A stretch of DNA of 64,000 nucleotides, taken from Strongyloides papillosus (lineage: Eukaryota > Nematoda > Chromadorea > Rhabditida > Strongyloididae). Within the stretch, counting starts at the first letter, position 1. The number at the start of each line of letters is the position of its first letter. The position numbers and the translations under genes were made by a program. The stretch covers positions 2,356,001-2,420,000 of the forward strand of contig SRSI01000010.1 of assembly GCA_005656395.1 (NCBI GenBank), written 5' to 3'. The notes beneath the pieces are model-generated. The model made no database searches. It saw only the letters and a program-made list of their open reading frames with translations, and was not told where the DNA came from. Of the stretch, positions 37,201 through 47,773 are shown piece by piece.

Positions 37201-39960
37201 TTAATTTGTAAAACATTTTTCCAGATTATTTTTAGGGGGCTTTTTTTTAATATTCCAAAGTGAGATGTACTTGATCGTTTCATTTATATATGTCAACCAA
37301 GATTCCATTTGTGGAGTCGTATCAGCAGCAAACAAAATACGAATAGTTGCTAATTTCCCATTTTCAAGTACCTCTACATTTAGTTCCATTGTGTTAGGGA
37401 AGCAAGCACTTTCATCATTGATATGTTTTACTTCACCCTTAACTGATTCAAGATCAATAATTATTGCAGGTGATTTTTTATCTTCTTCTTCTGGATACTT
37501 CCAAAATACCATGCTTGATCCTTTAAGAACACACCAATATCTATTCCATGAAGATAAATCTCCAACAAATTGATAAAGGTTTAAGAATCCTTTGTACTCA
37601 ACAGTTGATTCTTTTTCTGGAACACAATCCATTTTAATATTTATTTTTCCTTCTAATGGTTGTTTGACATCCTTCAAAACAAATGACTCCTTACTAACTT
37701 GAGAAATGTCGAAATTAAGCATCCCAATTTTATGAAAACTTGAGTTTACAATACCATGTGGTGAAGGAATAGATTGATGGCTACTTGATGATGACATCGA
37801 TTGTGAAAATCTTTTAAATGGTGTCAATGTTTTATTTCTACTTTTTGTATCTTTGCCGTGTCTTGAATCTTTCTTTGTACGCAGACTAAATATTTCTAAT
37901 TGACCAACGAAATTAGTTGGTAAATTTCTAATATTTATAAGAACAGGAAATTCAATGTATCCATTTTTAATCTCTGTATCAGTGGAAATTAATTGAGTAT
38001 GAAAAACTTTTTCAGCTATTTTGACTAAAACAATAAAATAGTAGACATATGAGTCAATTTTCTGATGGACATGCATATAAACAAATTCCTTTGAAAGTCT
38101 AACTAAAATATTTGTAATAGATAATGCACCTCTAGGATCTCTCGAGAATGAACTTGGAACTCCACCTTTTTTAATTTTTTCATACTCCAATAATAAAACT
38201 TTCTTCTTCTCGTTAGCAATCAAAAGTGCACGCTGAGCATCAATCTCTTCACGACTCCCTTTGAAAAGGTCGTTCTCTCTGCAGTATAAAATTGCTCTTG
38301 AAGCCTGAGCTATTTGATCGTGTTGAACACGAATACCTTCTTGTAACTTTTTGATTTTAGCTTCAATGTCGATATATCCTTCACATGAATATTCATTATT
38401 ATGGCTGCCACTGCTTGTTCCACAACCACTACACCCTGATGAAGAAACGACATCTGATGATGCTGAATCAATATTGTGTCTAACGACCTCCTCTATTTCT
38501 TTTGCTTTTTTCCTGTAAAATGAAATTCTATGGACAAGTTGGCGTTGAGGTGAGTCAACAGCTACATCTGTTGAGAGGCTGATTTTCTCAACTAAACGAT
38601 TTCGTGGTGTGTCAAATTTATTTAATTCAGAGCTGATGTCATCCATTAAATTCTTTGGAGTCTTACAATCAAAACTTGGTGAAGGTGTATTTGGCTCTTC
38701 AACATGGACAAAATTAAAAGCTTCACTTATTATCTGATCCTCCTGACCTTCCTCAATTTCAGATTTAGAATCTTCTTCTGCTTCTTTTAAGACACTGTTG
38801 CAATCTCCTACATCTGATTTACACTCTTCCAAAATCTCTTCCTCCTCTTCTTCAATATCTAAAACCATTGTAGTAGGAATATTCTCATTAATAGTGCTTT
38901 CACTCTCACTAGAAATTTTCCTATCATTAGTCTCCATCTTTACTCCACTTGTAATGTTTGCTTCCCACTTTGATTTTAAATTTTTAACAGATGCACTTTC
39001 CGGAATAACAATCTCAGAATTTCTCATATCAATTTTATGTCTATTTCCATACAACAGAGTTGGTGACAAAGCCCCAGGTCTCAGAGATTTAACAGCAACC
39101 TTACCGTTAATGAATTTAACGGCAGCTTGCTTATGTGGTGTACGAAAACTCCTAGAATTGCAATCAAATTTTTTTACGATATCCATAGCTTTTGTATTTG
39201 TGACAGTTGGTGAAGCCAAAGGAAATGTACCTTTGTTAGACATTCTTTGGTCTTTCTCAACTTCGTCTATTGAATGTATTGGATCCACAACAGAAAGTCG
39301 ATTAAAATCTTCCTCCATATTAACCATTTCATCTCCATTATTTCTCACTGATTCTTCCGATTTCGGGAGTGCCTAAAAATATACATGCAATTGTTTTATT
39401 TAACTGATAGCTTACATCTACCTTATCACAGACTTCTTGACATGGTGTTTCCGGTTTATTAGGTAAATCAGTCTGATTTCCTACCTATAAAATAAAATAA
39501 CAAAGTACAAAATTGCTTTAAACTTACCTGATCAAAACCATTTGTCACAGTAGATGACTTAATACTACCACTTTCCAAAGGCAAGTATTCAAAAGTTTCA
39601 CTAATTTTCCTGGGCGTGCTGAGTAAATAATCTTCTTTACTTTTAGGAACATGAAAAAATTCATATTCAAAATTCTTATAACTTTCAGCAATTGCGGCAA
39701 AATGATTTGGCTTATGAGAGGTTGTTGATGTCACAACGTCTTCTACTTTCTCTTCTTGAAGTGGTGGCTTCATGTTTTCTTTATTTAATGACGAGGTGCG
39801 ACCTCTAACAGCAGGACGTCTAATTGGTGATGCACAATAATCGTCAATTTCTTTTTGTCTTTCACGTGCCTTTTCTAATAGTTTCTAAACCAGATGAAAT
39901 ACTATAATGATGATATTTCGCAAGACTTACCTTTGCTAATGGTACAGGAGAATTCTCCAT
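37201..39960 (-). CDS. ani: Anillin paralogue B (AHD + PH)
   Basis: Four minus-strand exons (39960-39931, 39884-39528, 39484-39416, 39372-37201), all phase 0, encode 875 aa. Exon 1 has exactly the same length and nearly the same peptide (MENSPVPLAK) as paralogue A at 6028-9041. Shared islands run throughout: FAAIAESYKNFEY, VPKSKEDYL, KQAAVKFINGKVAVKSLRPG, VKNLKSKWEANITSG, the anillin homology region (DQIAQASRAILYCRE...AQRALLIANEKKK), and the C-terminal PH domain (about 742-855, YKGFLNLYQFVGDLSSWNRYW). The acidic middle differs (EEEEEILEE). Both copies keep the N-terminal part, unlike short anillins made of the C-terminal half only. Copy B lacks E2F-like sites upstream, so it may differ in expression, for example germline versus soma. 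Confidence 0.9.
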
Positions 39961-40263
39961 TTTTTTATAATATAGATATAAAAATTTAAATCTAAAAATT
40001 AACAAACTTTAACCTAAAAAAATTGTCATTGTGTTTTAAAATTTAGTATTCAAAAAATTTTAGTCTAATGTAATTTTACCGGGAGAGACGCATTACTCCA
40101 CAAAAAGACTTTTCTTTTCGGTGACTGAGCTCTAGAAAAGAGAGTTAACTACAAAACAAAAATTAAAAATCATTATTTTATTAATGTGAAAAGTAGTTAA
40201 TTAGTTAAGACTATTAAAATGTAATAATACATAAAATTTATACAATTATAAAAAAAATATTAC

Positions 40264-40902
40264 TTATTGCTTTGTCAATTCATTTATCTGTTCCGCCAAT
40301 TTAATCTTCCTTCTAATAGCTTCTTGTATCTTTTCCATAGTCTTTTCATTTCCCTCGTAATTTTCCATTCCTTTCCACTGGAGGTTTCCAATATTTTTAA
40401 AATAAGTGGTCGCTATAGTATCACATAATTTGTCTTTTGTTACTTTCATCACATTTGAACTTAGGAGTGATCTAACAAAGAACTTTTTATCCAAATCTGT
40501 GACCTTCCTACCCATAAGTTTTTCAAGTCTGGGATAAAGTACAGTTTCAAAGATATTATTTATTTCTGACCCCATCCCATCATCTATCATATTGTCAACG
40601 AGATCTACCAAGTTAACGTCATATTCAAAGGAAACTCGATTAAGCTCTTTGCATCTACGCAAATGATCTTGTATACCAGATTCCTCCTTTTCTTTTTGTA
40701 TTCTTTCTTCCTCTTCTTGAGCTTTTTTTGCTGCCAAAGCTTCGGCTTCCACTTGCTTTGCTGGAGGTAGAGGCTTGAATAATTTTCGAGATCTTAGCCC
40801 ACCTTCTGCATTCGTGGATCGTTCGTCATCCTTGTGAACAAACAAAGATTTTTCTATTTTATTAATTACAGTCCCTTTTCTGGTCCTTGATAAGCCATCC
40901 AT
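40264..40902 (-). CDS. Unrecognised 212-aa intracellular protein
   Basis: This single-exon gene has its first ATG at 40902. There is no signal peptide or membrane segment. The N-terminal third is basic (MDGLSRTRKGTVINKIEKSL), followed by an Ala/Glu/Lys heptad-like coiled-coil segment at about 55-80 (AAKKAQEEEERIQKEKEES). The C-terminal half is a compact-looking alpha-helical region (LVDLVDNMIDDG...LYPRLEKLMGRKV). I do not recognise the family. It is head-to-head with the LSD1-like gene across 233 bp, so the two may share expression. Codon use and a clean 639-bp frame make it a confident gene of unknown role. Confidence 0.7.
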   Translation of the reverse strand: MDGLSRTRKGTVINKIEKSLFVHKDDERSTNAEGGLRSRKLFKPLPPAKQVEAEALAAKKAQEEEERIQKEKEESGIQDHLRRCKELNRVSFEYDVNLVDLVDNMIDDGMGSEINNIFETVLYPRLEKLMGRKVTDLDKKFFVRSLLSSNVMKVTKDKLCDTIATTYFKNIGNLQWKGMENYEGNEKTMEKIQEAIRRKIKLAEQINELTKQ

Positions 40903-41135
40903 TGTTAAAAAATTAAATTAGCCGAAAACAAATACAAAAATACACTAAATACAATTGCTTAAAAAATACTTAAACAATGCAAATTTTGCCCGAAAAACAA
41001 TGCAAATTTTGCCTGAAAAACAAGCAATTTTCTTGAAAAGAAAGTGGAAAGACGTTTATAGGAGGTTATAACAGTACTATTAAAAAAATTTGATTGTATC
41101 AATGGTAGAAGTATAAACAAAAGTTAATTTCTAAT
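40903..41135. promoter_or_regulatory. Bidirectional promoter with tandem 23-bp repeat carrying octamer-like ATGCAAAT
   Basis: Between two divergent ATGs, a 23-bp unit (ACAATGCAAATTTTGCCCGAAAA type) occurs twice head-to-tail at 40974-40996 and 40997-41019, with a third partial start at 41020. Each full unit contains ATGCAAAT, the POU-factor octamer, and a near-palindromic GCAAATTTTGC. Regulatory use is inferred. Confidence 0.4.
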
Positions 41136-43393
41136 ATGGCAGAATTACTACTTTCGACGTTTTGTTCTGATAAATTAAAGTTTGACTTTTTTTCTGAAGA
41201 CTCTTCAAATCACCAAAAATTTTTACAACGAGAATATGAGGATATTTTAATAGATATCCGAAGTTCAGATTCTCCAAATGATCCTTACGTTAGAACTATG
41301 ACTGATGAATTATGTAAGTTTTAAATAGTAATTTTAATTACTGAAATAATTTAATGACAGTTCTTCTTAAAATTGGCAATACATCTGAGTTACCTTTAAC
41401 ATCAATGAGTAATTTAGAGAAAGAGAAATTTCCTAATATTGTTGAAAATCCAGACTCAGTGTCACATTATCTTTCCATAAGAAATAAAATATTGGCTGAA
41501 TGGTATAAATATAGTAGTATGTATATGTCTTTGTCATCAGTACTTCATTATTATTTTCCTCAAAAGAAAGAAGAAAAGGAAGATGGAAGTACTAAGGATA
41601 TCTGTATTAAAATGGATGGAAATGAAGATTATATTTCATTAATAAAAGAAACTTACTTATTTCTTTTTCGAAATTGTTTTATAAATTATGGCGTTCTAAG
41701 TACAATGGATAGAGAAATATATATACCAAAAGAAAAAAAGAAGGTTGTCATTATTGGAAGTGGACTGGCTGGGCTAACGTGTGCAAAGCAACTTTCCAGA
41801 CAGGGTTTTAATGTTTTAGTTTTAGAAGCTCGAGACAAGATTGGTGGTAGAATAGAGACCATTGAAAGTAATGGTGTAAAAGTGGATGTTGGTGCTTTTT
41901 TGTTGACAACGGAATGGAAGGACCATCTTAATATTTTGCTGGATCAATGTTCAATTGACACTCAAGTAATTCCAGATAAAGTAATACTCTTAGATCACAA
42001 GAAAGATCTATTTAAAGAAGTTGCTTTTAGTGTAGCTTGTAAAATATTTATGGAGGATTTAGATTTACTAATTTATTCTGAAGACTCAACTATATCCGAA
42101 ATGACTTTATATGAAGCCTTTGAACTAATGAAAGAAAGGAAAGATTCAATGGCAAATGTTTTGAGAGAAAATATATTAAATGAATTTGATGATTTATTCA
42201 ATAAATTAGGCCAAGCATGTATTGATGGTTATTGTAATCTTCATAGTATTCTTTCAGATTACGATAGAAGAAAAAATGCATTTTTTAGATTTATTAGAGA
42301 CCAAAGAAATTCAAAAAGCAATTCAACTAAAAGTCGTGAGACTGAGGCTCGTAATACAGTTATTTCTGATCTTCTTGCACATGTGTCACTTAAAAAATTT
42401 AATCTTATATGTGAAGATCTTAAAGATACACGGGAGTTGATTGAATTAATGAATGAACTTTTAGATTCGGCGTCATACTACCAAAATGGGGCACCCCATT
42501 TTATATACGATCAACTTCAGACATTATTCTTTAGTTCAATAGAGCAAGCATTTGGTTGTTGTGTTAAAGAATTGAAAATTTCTTCAATGAAACAATTTTC
42601 GTGGTCTAATAAAAGGCAAAAGTTTTTCTCCCTTAATAATGGTCTTTCAGATATGATAGAAAAACTTAGTGATAATATTAATATATCAGTTAATAAACCT
42701 GTAAAATGTATAACATATAGTGAAACAGAAAGGAAATTCATTCTTAGTGGTTCGGATTTTGAAGAAATATGTGATATTGTTGTATCTACACTACCTATAG
42801 GTGTTTTAAAAACAAATACAGTTAAGTTTGAACCAGAATTACCATCTTCTAAAAAAGAAGCAATAAATGAATGTAAACTCGCTGTTAAAAGAGAGTTGAT
42901 CTTTCAATTTGATGAAATATTTTGGGATAAAAAAGTTTCAGTATTTGCTAAAGTCGCTAATCCCTTTAATTCTTCAGAGGAAATGGTTATTGTATATGCT
43001 GTCCCACTGAAACCAATACTTGTTGTTCTTTGGGGAGGCCAGAATGCTTCGAAAACGTTTACTTGGAGCGAAGAAAAGTTTATAGAAAGGTCTACTTATA
43101 TGTTAAAATCAATTTTTGAAAAATCCTATATTCCATATACTTCGGTAATAAATAAAAATTGGAACGATGAAGAATATATACAATGTTATCATGTTATACC
43201 AATTGGGGATGAGAGTATTGTAAAAGAACTGGCTAAACCAATACATTTTAAAAGCTCAGATCACTTGAACGGGATTTATTTTGCTGGGGAACATACTAAT
43301 TTATGTGAACAAGGTACATTATCTGCTGCTTTTTGCAGTGGTCTTCGTGTTGCTTCAGAAATAGCTAACGATTTCATTAATGATTTAACTTAA
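41136..43393 (+). CDS. LSD1/KDM1-like SWIRM + amine oxidase, catalytic Lys apparently lost
   Basis: Exons 41136-41313 and 41361-43393 (47-bp intron) encode 736 aa. A SWIRM-like helical region (about 78-185; YLSIRNKILAEWYKY...LFRNCFINYGVLS) precedes an FAD-binding amine oxidase domain: VVIIGSGLAGLTCAKQL with EARDKIGGRIE near residue 190-225, a tower-like helical insertion in the middle, STLPIGVLKT, and the C-terminal FAD motif GIYFAGEHTN. The family demethylates histone H3K4 in the nucleus. In an ungapped alignment with remembered human LSD1, the FAD-contacting Lys661 falls on Glu571 (GAG at 42893-42895) in KLAVKRELIFQFDEIFW. That predicts low or no demethylase activity, unless the neighbouring Lys569 substitutes. 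C. elegans relatives are spr-5, lsd-1 and amx-1; orthology is unclear. Confidence 0.82.
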
Positions 43394-44906
43394 TGCTTTT
43401 TTTATATTTCTTTTATATTATTTTATAAATATTAAATTTCTTTTTTGGTGATGTATTAAATTTAATTAGAGATACAATTTATTGGTAAAAATTTATATAA
43501 TATTCAATTCGGATAAATGTTTGAACACATCTAGGATATTTTTTTATGGAAATTGAGATTTTGTTTAAAAAATACTTGAATTTCTAAAGAACACCCTGCT
43601 AAAAGTGAACCTGTAATTGTTAAATGTGAAAACACTCTGGTGTCATGGGACTCTTTATCTTAGATTTTTGGTTTCTAAACTACACATTCTTGATCGAAAT
43701 ATTGACTTAAAAAAAAGATAAAATTTGTTTAATTTAGCAAATAGTCTACTTTTTTTCCATCAATTAAAATACACACATAAATAACATAAATAGTATTTTT
43801 GCAGAAAATGTGCAACATACTTGAAGTAGGAGTTGAGAACACTGTAATTAACACATGGACAACTAATAAAAAAATTTTTATTATTGCAAACAAAATTCTA
43901 AGTGCAATAAAATAACGCCATTAGTTATAATATGATGCAATGAAAAAAATCACTACATTCATCAAAACACAATTAGCCTAAGTTGTTTACCAAGAGAAAA
44001 GTGTGATCAATTTTAATCCCTATCCATTTGATTATTTTTTATAAATGAGATACCATACAAATTATTTAATTGAAGAATTTCTTGATTAGAAGTTTTTCTA
44101 TTTATACACATCTAAACTGTTAATTATGTTGATTAAATGCTATGTTATATGCGCTTTTGTTTTTATTTTTGCCTGTTAAAAGCTTAAAACAAAACTTTAC
44201 AATTAATAAAATGCATAAATTGAATGTCAACAGCACGAATAATTCATAGTTTTTAGATATGGACGAAATAAATTTTTAAAATTCCACTAATAATTATAAA
44301 ATTATATCCATGGTAGATCGGTAACTCCTTATCTTTATACAAAAACAAGGATTTTTCAAATTGGACAACAGCAAATATAAAAATTTTATGAAATTAAGTA
44401 TTTGAAATTTGAAAGTAAAAAAGAAATGCAAACTTTTGTTTGAGTTTATCCCTCAAAGTCTTAATAATAATAAGTATTTATGTTAAAGGTGAAAAACTAT
44501 GAAATAATAATATGAATTAGTAATAATCTTACCCTCGTCTAACATCGTTATAAGTCTGCAAGATTTTTTTTAAACAATTATCATTTTTTTATACATTTTT
44601 ACAAAATTATCAAAAACAAATGTTTTTTCCATTTCATAAAATCAACACCGATATCATATTTCCTCCTAAATATACTATTTCAAATGTTTAAGAAGCTTCA
44701 AAATACTATCAAACACCTTCAAACCCCCTCAACTATTTTAAAATAGCTACAATTCTACACTATGGTACTCCCATACGGAAAATATGTTTGAAAGCAGTGT
44801 ATTTGAAAGATTTCCTTGTTAATCATATTAAGAAACTTAATTTTTATTCTGTCGATGCTAGATTTTTCAACTACGTTTTGCTACAGTTATTTGTTTCATT
44901 TTTAGA
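43394..44906. other. 1.5-kb A/T-rich intergenic region
   Basis: No convincing exon lies on either strand. A short open piece near 44685-44750 is not gene-like. A TTTTTAG acceptor abuts the next gene's ATG. Confidence 0.4.
44904..44905 (+). promoter_or_regulatory. Probable spliced-leader acceptor of the m-AAA protease gene
   Basis: TTTCATTTTTAG ends one base before the ATG at 44907. A pyrimidine-rich acceptor this close to a start codon, with no donor in view, fits nematode trans-splicing. Confidence 0.5.
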
Positions 44907-47219
44907 ATGTTAAGGAGTATTAAAAGGTTACACAATTTAAATGGCATACTTTCAATAATTTCTAAAAACAACAGTTTTCAAAAGAACTTAGAAATCTTTC
45001 AAATAAAATACGATAGTCTTTATAAAATTGCATCTTCACCAATAGGTAGGGGAAATAAATTGTTTTTTTTATTTTTAAATTATTTAGTTCAAGCACGAAA
45101 TAAAAGATTAACATCAAAAAATTACGAAAAAAGGAGAGAGCGTACTCAACAAATAAAAGAGAATTTAGAAAACCATAAAGCTAAATCTTCAAATGAATCA
45201 TCGAGTAGTAATGGTGATTCAAAAGAAAATGAAAAAAAAGATCCTGATGAAGATGATAAAAAAAAGCCCCCCAATGACATAGCTGCTGTATTTAAACAAT
45301 TATTTGGTATTGGATTATTTGGGTGGGGTCTTTACGTTATCTTCAACAGGGACAATCCATCTAACTCGTTTTCAGAAGACAATACGATTTCTCAAAATAG
45401 CTTTATTAGTAAGATTCTTCCCTCTGGTCACGTTTATCAAATTATTGTTACTCCTGAAGACACTGCAGCTTATGCTTTTGTTCATTCAGGGACTAAATTA
45501 CAAGATGGTACATTTCTTCAACCTAAGTACAAAATTATACTTTCTAATCTGAATAAATTTGAAAATGATATCAGAAGAACTGAAATACAACATGGAATTG
45601 ATCCTAGCAACTGGGTTGAAATAAAATTCAAAAGATTTAATAATGAAACCTTTTTATTTAAAATAGCATTATTTGGTTCAATTCTTTTTCTGATGTATTT
45701 ATTTTTTAAGAAAGCGATGAAAATGCAACCTATGAGTCCTTTTTCAACGATGTCGAAAGCTAAAATTAAAATATATGATCCTAATACCAAGGGAGCAAAT
45801 CTTGATATTAAGTTTAAAGATGTCGCTGGGATTCATGAAGCAAAAGTGGAAATAATGGAATTTCTTGATTATCTAAAAAATCCTTCGAAATATACACGAC
45901 TTGGTGCAAAACTTCCAAAAGGCGCTATTATGACTGGACCACCTGGGTGCGGAAAAACCTTGCTAGCAAAAGCTCTTGCTGCAGAATCTAATGTTCCTTT
46001 CCTTAATATTAATGGAACGGAATTTGTTGAAATGATTGGTGGATTAGGAGCATCTAGAGTACGTGACTTATTTAAAGAAGCAAAACAAAGAGCTCCATGT
46101 ATAATTTATATTGATGAGATTGATACTATTGGGAAAAAAAGGCAAGAAGGAAATTCCAGCTTTGGTGGCGGAGACAGTGAAACTGAACAAACTTTAAATC
46201 AATTGCTTGTTGAAATGGATGGTATGAGTTCAGGAAATGGAATAGTTGTATTTGCCAGTACCAACAGGCCTGATATTTTAGATAAAGCATTAATGAGGCC
46301 TGGAAGATTTGATAGACATATTTCTATTGATCTTCCAACTAGCATTGAAAGAAAAGAATTATTTGAACTTTACTTGGAAAAAATCAAATTAGATAATGTT
46401 CCATCTTTTTATTCTGGTAGACTTGCACAAATGACACCAGGTATGAGTGGTGCAGACATATCAAATATTGTTAATGAAGCTGCTATTAATGCTGCAAGTA
46501 ACATGAAAAAAGTTGTTACAGCAAAAGAACTTAATTATGCTTTGGAACGAATTCTTGCTGGACCAGAGAAGAAAACTAAAACTCTTGTTAAAGAAGAAAG
46601 AGAGACTGTTGCATATCATGAAGCAGGTCATGCTTTAGTTGGATGGTTATTGGAACATACGGATGCTCTTCTCAAAGTTACTATCCTTCCAAGAACATCA
46701 GCAGCTTTAGGTTTTGCTCAATACACACCGCGTGATAAAAAATTATTTACAAAAGAAGAATTATTTGATAGGATGTGTATGATGCTTGGTGGACGAGCTG
46801 CAGAAAATATATTTTTTAATAGAATAACAACTGGAGCTCAAGATGACTTGGATAAGGTAACGAAACAAGCATATGCTCAAGTCAAAATTTATGGAATGAG
46901 TAGCAAAGTAGGGCCACTAAGTTTTCCTCCCGATCAATCCTTGGCAAACCCAGATTTTGCTAAAAAAATGTATGGGAATGAACTTGCGCGCATTATTGAT
47001 AGTGAAGCAAAAGAACTAGTTTCAAAAGCATATTACACAACAGAAAAATTGATAAAGGACAACATGGACAAACTTAATATACTAGCGAAAGAATTATTGA
47101 CGAAAGATTCATTGTCATATGAAGACGTTAAAAGATTAATAGGACCTCCACCATTTGGTGACAAAAATGTTATTGAAATTGTTGAACAATCTTTACCAGA
47201 CTTAGAAAAAAAAGATTAG
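44907..47219 (+). CDS. SPG7: Mitochondrial m-AAA protease, paraplegin-type (SPG7)
   Basis: This single-exon gene encodes 770 aa. A basic, Ser/Leu-rich N-terminus is a likely mitochondrial presequence. Membrane segments lie at about 124-145 and 249-267, flanking an intermembrane-space domain. The AAA+ module follows: Walker A GPPGCGKT (near residue 345), Walker B IIYIDEID, and second region of homology RPGRFDRH. The zinc protease domain has HEAGH near residue 570 and DDLDKVT further on. The pore loop EFVEMIGGLGASRVR and GPPGCGKT resemble paraplegin more than AFG3L2 (which has FVGVG), so I favour SPG7. It acts in inner-membrane quality control and ribosomal-protein maturation, normally as a hetero-oligomer with AFG3L2. 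All catalytic motifs are intact. A splice acceptor lies directly before the ATG. Confidence 0.92.
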   Translation: MLRSIKRLHNLNGILSIISKNNSFQKNLEIFQIKYDSLYKIASSPIGRGNKLFFLFLNYLVQARNKRLTSKNYEKRRERTQQIKENLENHKAKSSNESSSSNGDSKENEKKDPDEDDKKKPPNDIAAVFKQLFGIGLFGWGLYVIFNRDNPSNSFSEDNTISQNSFISKILPSGHVYQIIVTPEDTAAYAFVHSGTKLQDGTFLQPKYKIILSNLNKFENDIRRTEIQHGIDPSNWVEIKFKRFNNETFLFKIALFGSILFLMYLFFKKAMKMQPMSPFSTMSKAKIKIYDPNTKGANLDIKFKDVAGIHEAKVEIMEFLDYLKNPSKYTRLGAKLPKGAIMTGPPGCGKTLLAKALAAESNVPFLNINGTEFVEMIGGLGASRVRDLFKEAKQRAPCIIYIDEIDTIGKKRQEGNSSFGGGDSETEQTLNQLLVEMDGMSSGNGIVVFASTNRPDILDKALMRPGRFDRHISIDLPTSIERKELFELYLEKIKLDNVPSFYSGRLAQMTPGMSGADISNIVNEAAINAASNMKKVVTAKELNYALERILAGPEKKTKTLVKEERETVAYHEAGHALVGWLLEHTDALLKVTILPRTSAALGFAQYTPRDKKLFTKEELFDRMCMMLGGRAAENIFFNRITTGAQDDLDKVTKQAYAQVKIYGMSSKVGPLSFPPDQSLANPDFAKKMYGNELARIIDSEAKELVSKAYYTTEKLIKDNMDKLNILAKELLTKDSLSYEDVKRLIGPPPFGDKNVIEIVEQSLPDLEKKD

Positions 47220-47773
47220 TGTAATGGAATTTTTATTCATAAACTGTAAATATGTTAGACAAAAAAATAGTTTGAGATTTAAGTTTTATTCTAATAGAAA
47301 TTTAATTTACCAATATTAAAATTACTTTTTAAACTTCTTATATGTAAATATAATTAAAACTACTCATGAATAAATAAAAAAAAGTAGTAGTTAGTTTCTT
47401 AAAATTGCTGAGAGATAGCATATTCTTCACATTCTATGACAAATTGTCGGCTAGAAAATTTTTATAGATTATCGGTAGTATTTATGTATTATTTTTAAGT
47501 TATTATTGATAAAATTTAGATTCTGTTAAAACTTAGTCCTTGTATTTGTCATATATTACAAAATATATTTAATTATTACGTTGTAAAAATAGAATCATTT
47601 ATTTATACTATTAAAAAAATTAACTATGGGGAATGAGCAAAAATATTCAAATCTTTATATAACTTTGACCGTTAGTATGAGAATAATAACCATTTTAAAC
47701 TAAAACAAGAGAAACTATAATGTATTGTAACAAAAGAATTCTAGAAGAATATTCCTTTGTAACTTCTTTTCAT
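47220..47773. other. Convergent intergenic region with 3' UTRs
   Basis: This A/T-rich spacer lies between two convergent genes. Overlapping AATAAATAAA near 47370 is a candidate polyadenylation signal for the plus-strand protease gene. Nothing else is seen. Confidence 0.4.
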
